A DNA stretch of 9,497 nt, from NCBI GenBank assembly GCA_946482615.1, contig CAMLSF010000140.1, positions 1-9,497 of the forward strand, in the 5' to 3' direction. The notes beneath the pieces are model-generated. The model did no database searches. It was not told where the DNA came from and was given only the letters and a program-made list of their open reading frames with translations. Made by a program: the position numbers and the translations under genes. Positions 1 to 5,130 of the stretch are shown here, in pieces. This DNA comes from an uncultured Chromatiaceae bacterium. GTDB lineage: Bacteria; Pseudomonadota; Gammaproteobacteria; Enterobacterales; Alteromonadaceae. Every line of letters starts with the position of its first letter. The first letter of the stretch is position 1.

Positions 1-537
1 CGTTTTGCCCATGTCACCCAGCATTTCTGGTTTGTGGTTGTGATAACCGACCTGCATACCAAGAGGCGTCAGTTTTTCCTGCACTGCAGCTAAGTCAGCA
101 GCCACCGCCTTTGCGCCCTCGACGGTAAAAGCACGCTGATCCATAGGAATGATTAAATAATGGCAATTCAGGGCTTTGTAAAAAGCCACTGTGGTTTCCA
201 GTTGTTCCGGGCTTAACTTTTCAAAAGGCACATGAGCCCCTGAAGCTTTTAGCCCCAGTTTGTCTAAAAATGCTTTTAAGCCAGCGGCATCATTGGCGTA
301 TTTGCCAAAAAAACCTGCAAATTCAACACCATCAAAACCCATAGCTGCAAGCTTAGTCAGAGTGCCTTCAAAGTCGGCTTGCATCGCGTCTTTGACAGAC
401 CATAACTGCACGCTCAATTGTGGTGTTGTCGCCTTCACAGGTGCTGTATCGGCATAGCTAAAACCTGCTGCTGTGCCGGCTAACACCAGGCCCAGTACCC
501 CGGCAGTTTTTGTTAGTTTCTTCTTTAAAAAAAGCAT
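1..537 (-). CDS. Exported sugar phosphate isomerase/epimerase-like TIM-barrel protein (3' end outside window)
   Basis: The first 179 codons are visible on the minus strand; the C-terminus lies beyond the left edge. The start at 537 has AAGGA about 9 nt upstream. The N-terminus is a Sec-type signal peptide: Lys-rich MLFLKKKLTK, a hydrophobic stretch (AGVLGLVLAGTAAG), then FSYA-D with a plausible cleavage after residue 29. The mature part opens with LSVQLWSVKD, then GFDGVEFAGFFG, ASGAHVPFEKL, a YLIIP strand and VGYHNHKPE. This is the typical beta/alpha pattern of the xylose isomerase-like/AP endonuclease 2 TIM-barrel family (sugar phosphate isomerase/epimerase, IolE/hydroxypyruvate isomerase-like). 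The visible His of GYHNHKPE is where family members usually have metal-binding or active-site residues. Substrate cannot be told from sequence. Export suggests action on a periplasmic sugar, unlike the cytosolic members. Its neighbour is amylosucrase on the same strand, but a 215-bp gap with hairpins and an operator-like site argues for separate transcription. Confidence 0.8.
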   Translation of the reverse strand, partial: MLFLKKKLTKTAGVLGLVLAGTAAGFSYADTAPVKATTPQLSVQLWSVKDAMQADFEGTLTKLAAMGFDGVEFAGFFGKYANDAAGLKAFLDKLGLKASGAHVPFEKLSPEQLETTVAFYKALNCHYLIIPMDQRAFTVEGAKAVAADLAAVQEKLTPLGMQVGYHNHKPEMLGDMGKT

Positions 538-560
538 AACCCTGTCCTTTTTATTGTCAT

Positions 561-574
561 TGGAAGCGATTTCA
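561..574. promoter_or_regulatory. Candidate LacI-family operator upstream of the isomerase/epimerase gene
   Basis: TGGAAGCGATTTCA is a 14-bp imperfect palindrome with a central CG; five of seven base pairs are symmetric. The layout matches LacI/GalR-family operators. It lies 24-37 bp upstream of the minus-strand start at 537, where repressor binding would block transcription. No convincing -35/-10 pair was found around it. The assignment is by motif only. Confidence 0.4.
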
Positions 575-682
575 GAGTGCTTGATTTTGGCTTATAGATC
601 AATGCTAAATGCGTTGGTTGGCGGGTTCTTCATGGATTAAATCCGGGAGCCGTGTTGCTTTGCCCTGAACAGGACCGGGCCG

Positions 683-708
683 CAGAAAATAGCCCCTTTG
701 CAGGGGCT
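683..708 (-). terminator. Probable rho-independent terminator of the amylosucrase gene
   Basis: AGCCCC (691-696) and GGGGCT (703-708) form a 6-bp GC-rich stem with a 6-nt loop. Read on the minus strand it is followed by ATTTTCT, a short T tract. It lies 45 bp beyond the amylosucrase stop codon and fits intrinsic termination of that transcript. Confidence 0.6.
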
Positions 709-718
709 TCAAAAGTCA

Positions 719-736
719 AACACCCGGGGAGGTGTT
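719..736 (-). terminator. Second small hairpin just after amylosucrase
   Basis: AACACC (719-724) pairs with GGTGTT (731-736) around a CGGGGA loop. Read on the minus strand, TTTT follows a few bases after the stem (TGACTTTTG). It sits between the amylosucrase stop and the stronger hairpin at 691-708, so the two could act in tandem. The T run is short and offset, so termination here is uncertain. Confidence 0.3.
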
Positions 737-752
737 ATCAGGGAAACGGCTA

Positions 753-2678
753 TCAATGTGCCGGGGTTAACCAGAGCACCTGATAAGGTAAAAGTTGTAA
801 GGGGCCAGCTGGCAGCTTTTGAGCTGTCAGTTCGTCGAACCAGAACTGGCCCGCTAATGAGCTGCACATTTGCACATGTTCAGAGAAGTTCACCACTGCC
901 ACCAGACGTTTGTTATCCAGTTGACGTTGGTACAAAAACAGATGTGGATTGTCATCCCTTAGTATTTCAGTGCTGCCTGAACCCAGCAGTGCTAACTGAG
1001 CTCTGGTTTGGATCAAATGCTGTAACTGCTGATAAATACGACCAGATAAGGTATCGGCCGAGGTGGCCAATGCCAGTTGTTTGTCTGTGACTGCTACTCT
1101 GTTGACCCAGCGGCTGTCGTCTTTTTTCGCAGGGTCCAGCAGATAGCTGTAATCATTTTTTAAACCCAGCTCGTCACCCATATAAAGCAGCGGCAAACCG
1201 CCAATACTTAAAATGACTGAATTGAGCAGATAAATCCGCTGCAGCGCATGGGTGAGATGCAGGGTGTTATTTTCTGCTTCAGCTTTTTCCACCCCAGCCA
1301 AAGAAGACAACATACCTGCAACCCGGCAATCCCCTGTCACAGGGTTTTGCTGAAAAGGCACGCCAGAGGCAAAACTGCCTTCAAACTGACCTGTATAAAA
1401 CTGGTTTAAAAATTGGCGGTGATGATCCGGATTGATACCAAGTTGCCAGGCTATACTGTCGTCAAAAGTCCAGCCTATATCGTCATGGCAACGGATGTAA
1501 TTGACCCAGCTGCAATCAGGGTTGATTGCAAAACGCTTACGCAAGGATTCAGTCAATAAGCTGGTTTTGCGGGTGGCTAAACTTTCCCACAATAATGCCA
1601 TCAGCAGCGGGTTATACGACAGCTGGCATTCTTCCGGTGCTATGTATTTCACTACTTCATCCGGGTGCACTATAGCTTCAGATTTAAACTGCAAAGCCGG
1701 AGCAGCGATGCGGGCTACCGCATTAAAAGCTTTGATTAAAGTGTGAGCTTTGGGCAGATTTTCGCAGTTGGTGCCCGCCTGTTTCCAGACAAAAGCCAGC
1801 GCATCTAAGCGCAGCACCGAAGCGCCCTGATTAGCCAGAAACAACATTTCTTCAGCCATGGCATTAAATACTGCCGGATTGGCGTAGTTTAAGTCCCACT
1901 GAAAGCTGTTAAAAGTAGTCCAGACCCATAAACCAGAGGTTGGATCCTGAGTAAAACAGCCACGGCGGATTTCAGGAAAAATCTCACGCAGACTGGGCGC
2001 AAACTCATCACGCTCCTGTTCGGTCAGGAAAAAATAATAGTCACGGTACTCTGCATCACCGGCTTTGGCTTTTTCAGCCCAGCGGTGTTCGTCGGAAGTG
2101 TGATTAAACACAAAGTCCAATACCGGCTTAATGCCTTGCTGATGCAGCTGCTGCATCAAATCCGCTAACTCTTGCATAGAACCCAGCTGTGGCATAGTGC
2201 TGCGATAATCAGACACCGCATAACCACCATCACTGTTTGGCTCCGGCGCTTTAAATAACGGCATCAGATGCAGATAGTTAATGCCACTTTGTTTTAAGTA
2301 CGGAATACGTTGTGCCAGCCCCTGAAAGTTTTTGGCAAATAAATCGACATAACAGGCTGCGCCCAAAGCGGCTGAGTCTTTATGCCAATTTTGTGGCTCT
2401 GCATCTTCTTTGCGTAAATAGGCCGGGCGCTGAGCGGAACTTTTGGCCAGCAGTTTTAGCAGCTGCTCCAGATGGTAATAGCAGTCATAGTGATCGCCAT
2501 ATAAGCTTAAATAGAGTTTAAGCAAAGCTGGTAATTGTTGTTCCAGCCGGATCTGTAGCTCGCTCCAACTGTCTTTTGCTGCTGATTTCAGAGATTGGCT
2601 TAATCGTTTAAGTGTTTTTTGGCTTTCTAAGTTCAACAGTTCTGAATTATTCAGTAACTGCTCTGTGGTTTTTTGCAT
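753..2678 (-). CDS. Amylosucrase (GH13 subfamily 4)
   Basis: This 641-residue enzyme splits sucrose, transfers the glucosyl unit to an alpha-1,4-glucan and releases fructose (EC 2.4.1.4). Length and motifs match Neisseria polysaccharea amylosucrase (about 636 aa) with a near-constant offset of six. The nucleophile is Asp292 in LRLDALAF, the acid/base is Glu334 in KSEAIVHP, and the transition-state pair is His398-Asp399 in RCHDDIGWTF. Asp150 in NSDGGYAVSDYR and the Arg of DDSRW (523) match the Asp/Arg salt bridge that closes the sucrose pocket. A helical N-terminal domain (about 1-90) precedes the (beta/alpha)8 barrel; a C-terminal beta domain ends in LPYQVLWL. No signal peptide is present, so it should be cytoplasmic and depend on sucrose import. 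Only a weak GGGGCAG-type ribosome site precedes the start. It is divergent from a fructokinase that would use its fructose. The main alternative is a close GH13_4 sucrose hydrolase (Xanthomonas SUH type), which motifs alone do not exclude. Confidence 0.92.
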   Translation of the reverse strand: MQKTTEQLLNNSELLNLESQKTLKRLSQSLKSAAKDSWSELQIRLEQQLPALLKLYLSLYGDHYDCYYHLEQLLKLLAKSSAQRPAYLRKEDAEPQNWHKDSAALGAACYVDLFAKNFQGLAQRIPYLKQSGINYLHLMPLFKAPEPNSDGGYAVSDYRSTMPQLGSMQELADLMQQLHQQGIKPVLDFVFNHTSDEHRWAEKAKAGDAEYRDYYFFLTEQERDEFAPSLREIFPEIRRGCFTQDPTSGLWVWTTFNSFQWDLNYANPAVFNAMAEEMLFLANQGASVLRLDALAFVWKQAGTNCENLPKAHTLIKAFNAVARIAAPALQFKSEAIVHPDEVVKYIAPEECQLSYNPLLMALLWESLATRKTSLLTESLRKRFAINPDCSWVNYIRCHDDIGWTFDDSIAWQLGINPDHHRQFLNQFYTGQFEGSFASGVPFQQNPVTGDCRVAGMLSSLAGVEKAEAENNTLHLTHALQRIYLLNSVILSIGGLPLLYMGDELGLKNDYSYLLDPAKKDDSRWVNRVAVTDKQLALATSADTLSGRIYQQLQHLIQTRAQLALLGSGSTEILRDDNPHLFLYQRQLDNKRLVAVVNFSEHVQMCSSLAGQFWFDELTAQKLPAGPLQLLPYQVLWLTPAH

Positions 2679-2781
2679 CTGCCCCGATCCGTGCCTGCGC
2701 TGTAATGAGTTTAATAGAACTTCATTTTATGCATTTTGGCAAGGCTTTTAGTGATGGAATGCTTAAATAATACGCTGAATA

Positions 2782-2810
2782 TTTACAGGGAGTCTTCTAT
2801 TCGCTAAAGT
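2782..2810 (+). promoter_or_regulatory. Predicted sigma-70 promoter of the fructokinase gene
   Basis: TTTACA (2782-2787) and TAAAGT (2805-2810) are separated by 17 nt, matching the -35 and -10 consensus at 5/6 and 4/6 positions. The predicted start, near 2817, falls inside the operator-like palindrome at 2815-2828. The leader to the ATG at 2873 would be about 56 nt. Confidence 0.5.
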
Positions 2811-2814
2811 TAAT

Positions 2815-2828
2815 CTGAAACGTTTTAG
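2815..2828. promoter_or_regulatory. Candidate LacI/ScrR-type operator between amylosucrase and fructokinase
   Basis: CTGAAACGTTTTAG is a 14-bp palindrome with one mismatched pair and a central CG. It is close to operators of sucrose and fructose LacI-family regulators (ScrR, Cra; TGAAACGTTTCA type). It covers the predicted transcription start of the fructokinase promoter, the usual position for repression. It is about 138 bp upstream of the amylosucrase start and could also affect that gene. The cognate regulator is not in the window. Confidence 0.6.
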
Positions 2829-2872
2829 TTCTGGCGCTGATTTTAGTGCCTCACTTCAGGGGAATAAAGTAA

Positions 2873-3823
2873 ATGAATCCGACTTCGGTCTGTTGTTTTG
2901 GTGAGGCGCTGATCGATTTTTTACAGGACAAAGCGCAGCCAGCTCTGTTTCAGCGTTTTGCCGGCGGTGCTCCGGCCAATGTGGCAGTGGCTGTGGCCAG
3001 ATTAGGGGGCCACAGCAAATTTATCGGCATGTTGGGTAAAGACATCTTCGGTGATTTTTTGCTGCAGGAACTGCAAAGTTACGGTGTGGATTGCAGCGCT
3101 GTACGCCAGACGCTGGATGCTAAAACCGCCCTTGCTTTTGTCGCTTTAAATGAACAGGGCGATCGCAGTTTTTCTTTTTACCGCCCGCCTGCCGCAGACT
3201 TACTTTATAAAGTGGAGCATTGCCCTGCAGATCTTTGGCAGCAACAAGGTATTTTCCATTTATGTTCTAATAGCCTGACAGAACCTGATAGTGCTCAAAC
3301 CAGTTTCGCTTTGGTACGGCTGGCGCAGCAGCATGGCTGGCTGGTGTCAGTGGATGCCAATTTACGGCATAACTTATGGACTGAAGGTAAAGCCAGCAGA
3401 GAGCTGGTGGTTCAGTTACTGGAAATGGCTGATTTGGTGAAACTCAGTGAAGATGAGCTGGAGTATCTTGCTGATGGCCAAAGCACAGAGAGCTGGTTGC
3501 AGCATATTCTGACCTTTAGACCCGCCTGGCTGGTGGTTACGGCAGGCGCTGAACATGTACAAAGTTATACCAAAGCCGATGTGTTTTCTGTGCCTGTCCC
3601 CGCAGTGCAGGTACTGGATACCACTGCAGCAGGGGATGCTTTTGTTGGTGCCTGGTTACATCAGTTAACACAGCAGTTGGATCTGGGGCGGAATTTTGCA
3701 GAGCTGCTGCAGCACAAAGAACTGCAACAGCAGATGATCAGTAAAGCCATTAAAGCGGGATCTATCACCTGTCAGAAATTCGGCGCTTTTGCTGCCTTAC
3801 CTGCAGCGCAAGAATGGGACTAG
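2873..3823 (+). CDS. scrK: Fructokinase, PfkB family
   Basis: This 316-residue PfkB-family (ribokinase-like) sugar kinase probably phosphorylates fructose to fructose-6-phosphate with ATP in the cytoplasm. The N-terminal strand CCFGEALIDFL carries the sugar-contacting Asp (15). PfkB signature 1 is GGAPANVAVAVARLGG (31-46). Signature 2 is DTTAAGDAFVGAW (249-261), giving the anion hole and catalytic base Asp255; the common DTTGAGD has Ala for its first Gly, a tolerated variant. VSVDANLR (158-165), LVKLSEDELEYL and LVVTAGAEH (220-228) are further family landmarks. AGGGGA about 9 nt before the ATG supports the start. Fructose specificity is inferred mainly from the divergent amylosucrase, which releases fructose; other PfkB sugar kinases share these motifs. 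Expression is probably sugar-responsive through the operator at the predicted start site. Transcription should end at the hairpin 20 bp past the stop. Confidence 0.88.
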   Translation: MNPTSVCCFGEALIDFLQDKAQPALFQRFAGGAPANVAVAVARLGGHSKFIGMLGKDIFGDFLLQELQSYGVDCSAVRQTLDAKTALAFVALNEQGDRSFSFYRPPAADLLYKVEHCPADLWQQQGIFHLCSNSLTEPDSAQTSFALVRLAQQHGWLVSVDANLRHNLWTEGKASRELVVQLLEMADLVKLSEDELEYLADGQSTESWLQHILTFRPAWLVVTAGAEHVQSYTKADVFSVPVPAVQVLDTTAAGDAFVGAWLHQLTQQLDLGRNFAELLQHKELQQQMISKAIKAGSITCQKFGAFAALPAAQEWD

Positions 3824-3843
3824 TCATTGTTGTTATGAAAATG

Positions 3844-3873
3844 AAAAGGGCTAACTTGCGTTAGCCCTTTTTA
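3844..3873. terminator. Bidirectional intrinsic terminator between convergent genes
   Basis: AAAAGGGCTAAC (3844-3855) and GTTAGCCCTTTT (3860-3871) form a perfect 12-bp stem with a 4-nt loop. The A and T ends give a T tract on both strands. It lies between the fructokinase stop (plus) and the YjfB-like stop (minus, 3875) and should terminate both. Confidence 0.9.
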
Positions 3874-3874
3874 G

Positions 3875-4087
3875 TCAGACCTTGATGTCAATATTCTGAC
3901 CCAGGCTGCCGACAGGAACCGGACTTGGCGACTGCAATGCCGGAGACGAATTTACAGCGCTTTCCAGCAACTGCATAGTTTGTCTCCCTTCCTGTTTTTG
4001 CTGGGATTTTGCCAGACTGGCACCCAGTAGTTCATAGCTCTGGCTAACTGCAGCTGAGCCTACGGATTGTGTCATAGTCACTCCCAT
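3875..4087 (-). CDS. YjfB-family putative motility protein
   Basis: This small protein (70 residues from the first ATG) matches the YjfB-like putative motility family, whose members are about 60 residues, Gln/Ser/Ala-rich and end in a conserved LGxNIDIKV. Here the C-terminus is SLGQNIDIKV, after a helix-like stretch (SQSYELLGASLAKSQQKQEGRQTMQLLESAV). There is no signal peptide or membrane segment, and the biochemical function of the family is unknown. A strong sigma-28 promoter lies directly upstream, so expression with late flagellar genes is likely. Two starts are possible. ATG 4087 has GGAG 7 nt upstream, but that site falls at the predicted transcription start. ATG 4075, giving 66 residues from MTQSVGSA, has GGGAG 5 nt upstream and a more normal leader. 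The second may be the real start. No other flagellar gene is in the window. Confidence 0.8.
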   Translation of the reverse strand: MGVTMTQSVGSAAVSQSYELLGASLAKSQQKQEGRQTMQLLESAVNSSPALQSPSPVPVGSLGQNIDIKV

Positions 4088-4105
4088 GGCATATCTCCAA
4101 ACATC

Positions 4106-4132
4106 ATATCGGCAGAAGGATCGCGGACTTTA
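4106..4132 (-). promoter_or_regulatory. Sigma-28 (FliA) promoter of the YjfB-like gene
   Basis: On the minus strand, TAAAGTCC (4132-4125), 11 nt, then GCCGATAT (4113-4106). This matches the FliA consensus TAAAGTTT-N11-GCCGATAA at 13 of 16 positions with the exact spacing. Transcription should begin near 4098-4100, about 11 nt before ATG 4087 and about 23 nt before ATG 4075. Confidence 0.85.
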
Positions 4133-4151
4133 GAATTATTTTCAGGATCCG

Positions 4152-4188
4152 GAAAAAAATGAAGCCGCTTGTTGCAGCAAGCGGCTTC
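4152..4188 (-). terminator. Rho-independent terminator of the DUF2726 gene
   Basis: GAAGCCGCTTG (4161-4171) and CAAGCGGCTTC (4178-4188) form a perfect 11-bp stem with a 6-nt loop. On the minus strand it is followed by ATTTTTTTCC, a strong T tract. It is about 80 bp downstream of the DUF2726 stop and just upstream of the sigma-28 promoter, insulating the YjfB-like gene from read-through. Confidence 0.9.
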
Positions 4189-4268
4189 GGTCTTTAGGCG
4201 TGCGGAGTGACTTATGTTCCAAATGCCTGAAGTTGTTAAATTCTTTCTGACAGTTTTTCAGTGAGCTG

Positions 4269-4910
4269 TCAGTGGATCATAGCGGTCGACTGAGAACGAA
4301 TGCTACGCTCCGGAATAATACTGGGTAATGTCGTAGTCTGAACCACAGGTTCCAGTGGACGTATCGGCCGGGTTGGGCTTTTCTTCACTGTACCTTTTAA
4401 TAAAGGTTCAGGTTTTAATGCATTCTGGCCAATTTTAGCTGCTAAACCCTGCTGAATATCGGCAATAGTATAACCAGCTTTAATTTTCATCCGCACGTAC
4501 GGAATACCTGCAGCTTCAAAAGCACCGCTGACAAACCAGTCAGGTACAGCTTTGTGACCGTCTTTGCTGTTGTTATTCACCAGATCAACGACAGCGACAA
4601 TGCTCATATCGGCCGGGTCGCAGAGTACAAAATCCAGATACTTAGCATTCAGTTTGACTGAAGCTGCAATACGGGATTTGGCATCAACATTGCTTTTTAA
4701 TTCAAGAATATCGGCCATTTTCACTCTGTTCATTACTTTGTATTTACCTTTGACAGCTTGTTCCAGCATGTTCAGATAAGAACGTTCGACCTGAGTAAAA
4801 AGGCTGCTTTTTTTACTAAATGGAAAAGGATTGCCATGGCTCATAAAGCGGCTGGCCAAAAAAGCGGCAACCACAACCAACACGGCTAATACTAAAATTA
4901 AAACTTCCAT
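4269..4910 (-). CDS. Membrane-anchored DUF2726-domain protein
   Basis: This 213-residue protein of unknown function begins with one hydrophobic segment (about residues 2-21, MEVLILVLAVLVVVAAFLAS) that should anchor it in the inner membrane. A DUF2726 domain follows, at about 36-155. Landmarks are SLFTQVERSYLNMLEQAV (36-53), VMNRVKMADIL, AKYLDFVLCDP (89-99), SIVAVVDL (103-110) and FEAAGIPYVRMKIKAGYT (131-148). The tail (165-213) is Pro/Thr/Ser/Arg-rich and looks disordered. From memory, family members usually have an acidic ELDD-type motif with a nearby His after the LDFVLCD strand, suggestive of a restriction-endonuclease-like fold; here that place reads VVDLVNNNSKDGH, so catalysis is doubtful. 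A strong ribosome site (CGGAGGT, 7 nt upstream) supports the start. It is divergent from aceB and monocistronic, with its own terminator; context gives no functional clue. Confidence 0.8.
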   Translation of the reverse strand: MEVLILVLAVLVVVAAFLASRFMSHGNPFPFSKKSSLFTQVERSYLNMLEQAVKGKYKVMNRVKMADILELKSNVDAKSRIAASVKLNAKYLDFVLCDPADMSIVAVVDLVNNNSKDGHKAVPDWFVSGAFEAAGIPYVRMKIKAGYTIADIQQGLAAKIGQNALKPEPLLKGTVKKSPTRPIRPLEPVVQTTTLPSIIPERSIRSQSTAMIH

Positions 4911-4989
4911 TAATGACCTCCGACAAACTTTTGACTCTGCAGCTCAAATGAGTTGGCTGCACAAGGGGTAAAGCATAAGGCGTGCCAAT

Positions 4990-5013
4990 AAATTAGAATT
5001 AATGCTCTAATTT
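4990..5013. promoter_or_regulatory. 24-bp inverted repeat in the aceB/DUF2726 intergenic region
   Basis: AAATTAGA (4990-4997) and TCTAATTT (5006-5013) are perfect 8-bp inverted arms around an 8-nt spacer. A TATAAG (5015-5020) follows on the plus strand. The dyad lies in the 220-bp divergent region between the DUF2726 gene and aceB and looks like a dimeric regulator site. Its even spacing does not fit the LysR T-N11-A rule, and the cognate factor is unknown. Confidence 0.35.
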
Positions 5014-5072
5014 GTATAAGTTTGCTGAATGTTTGGCATATAGCCTATTGATGGTTGAAATGGTGGGGATTG

Positions 5073-5092
5073 AGCCGGGTTCGGCTTATAGT
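5073..5092 (+). promoter_or_regulatory. Possible aceB -10 element with adjacent small dyad
   Basis: TATAGT at 5087-5092 (TATAGTG) resembles a -10 hexamer and also occurs upstream of aceA (7851-7857). It is directly preceded by the dyad AGCCG-GGTT-CGGCT (5073-5086), which could be an operator or a hairpin. No good -35 is present (TGGGGA at 17 nt), as in activator-dependent promoters. The evidence is weak and no start site is proven. Confidence 0.3.
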
Positions 5093-5130
5093 GAACTCAC
5101 CTCCTATTGTGACAGACAAGGATCACCGGA

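Noticed and set aside
260..457. Plus-strand open frame of 65 codons
   Set aside because: It is antisense to the isomerase/epimerase gene, whose reading frame, signal peptide and motifs are clear.
698..1090. Plus-strand open frame of 130 codons
   Set aside because: It lies antisense to the amylosucrase 3' end and terminator hairpins, resembles no family, and has no ribosome site.
4247..4272. Inverted repeat CTGACAG-N12-CTGTCAG at the DUF2726 stop codon
   Set aside because: It has a weak 7-bp stem, a large spacer and no T tract, and a far stronger terminator lies downstream at 4152-4188.
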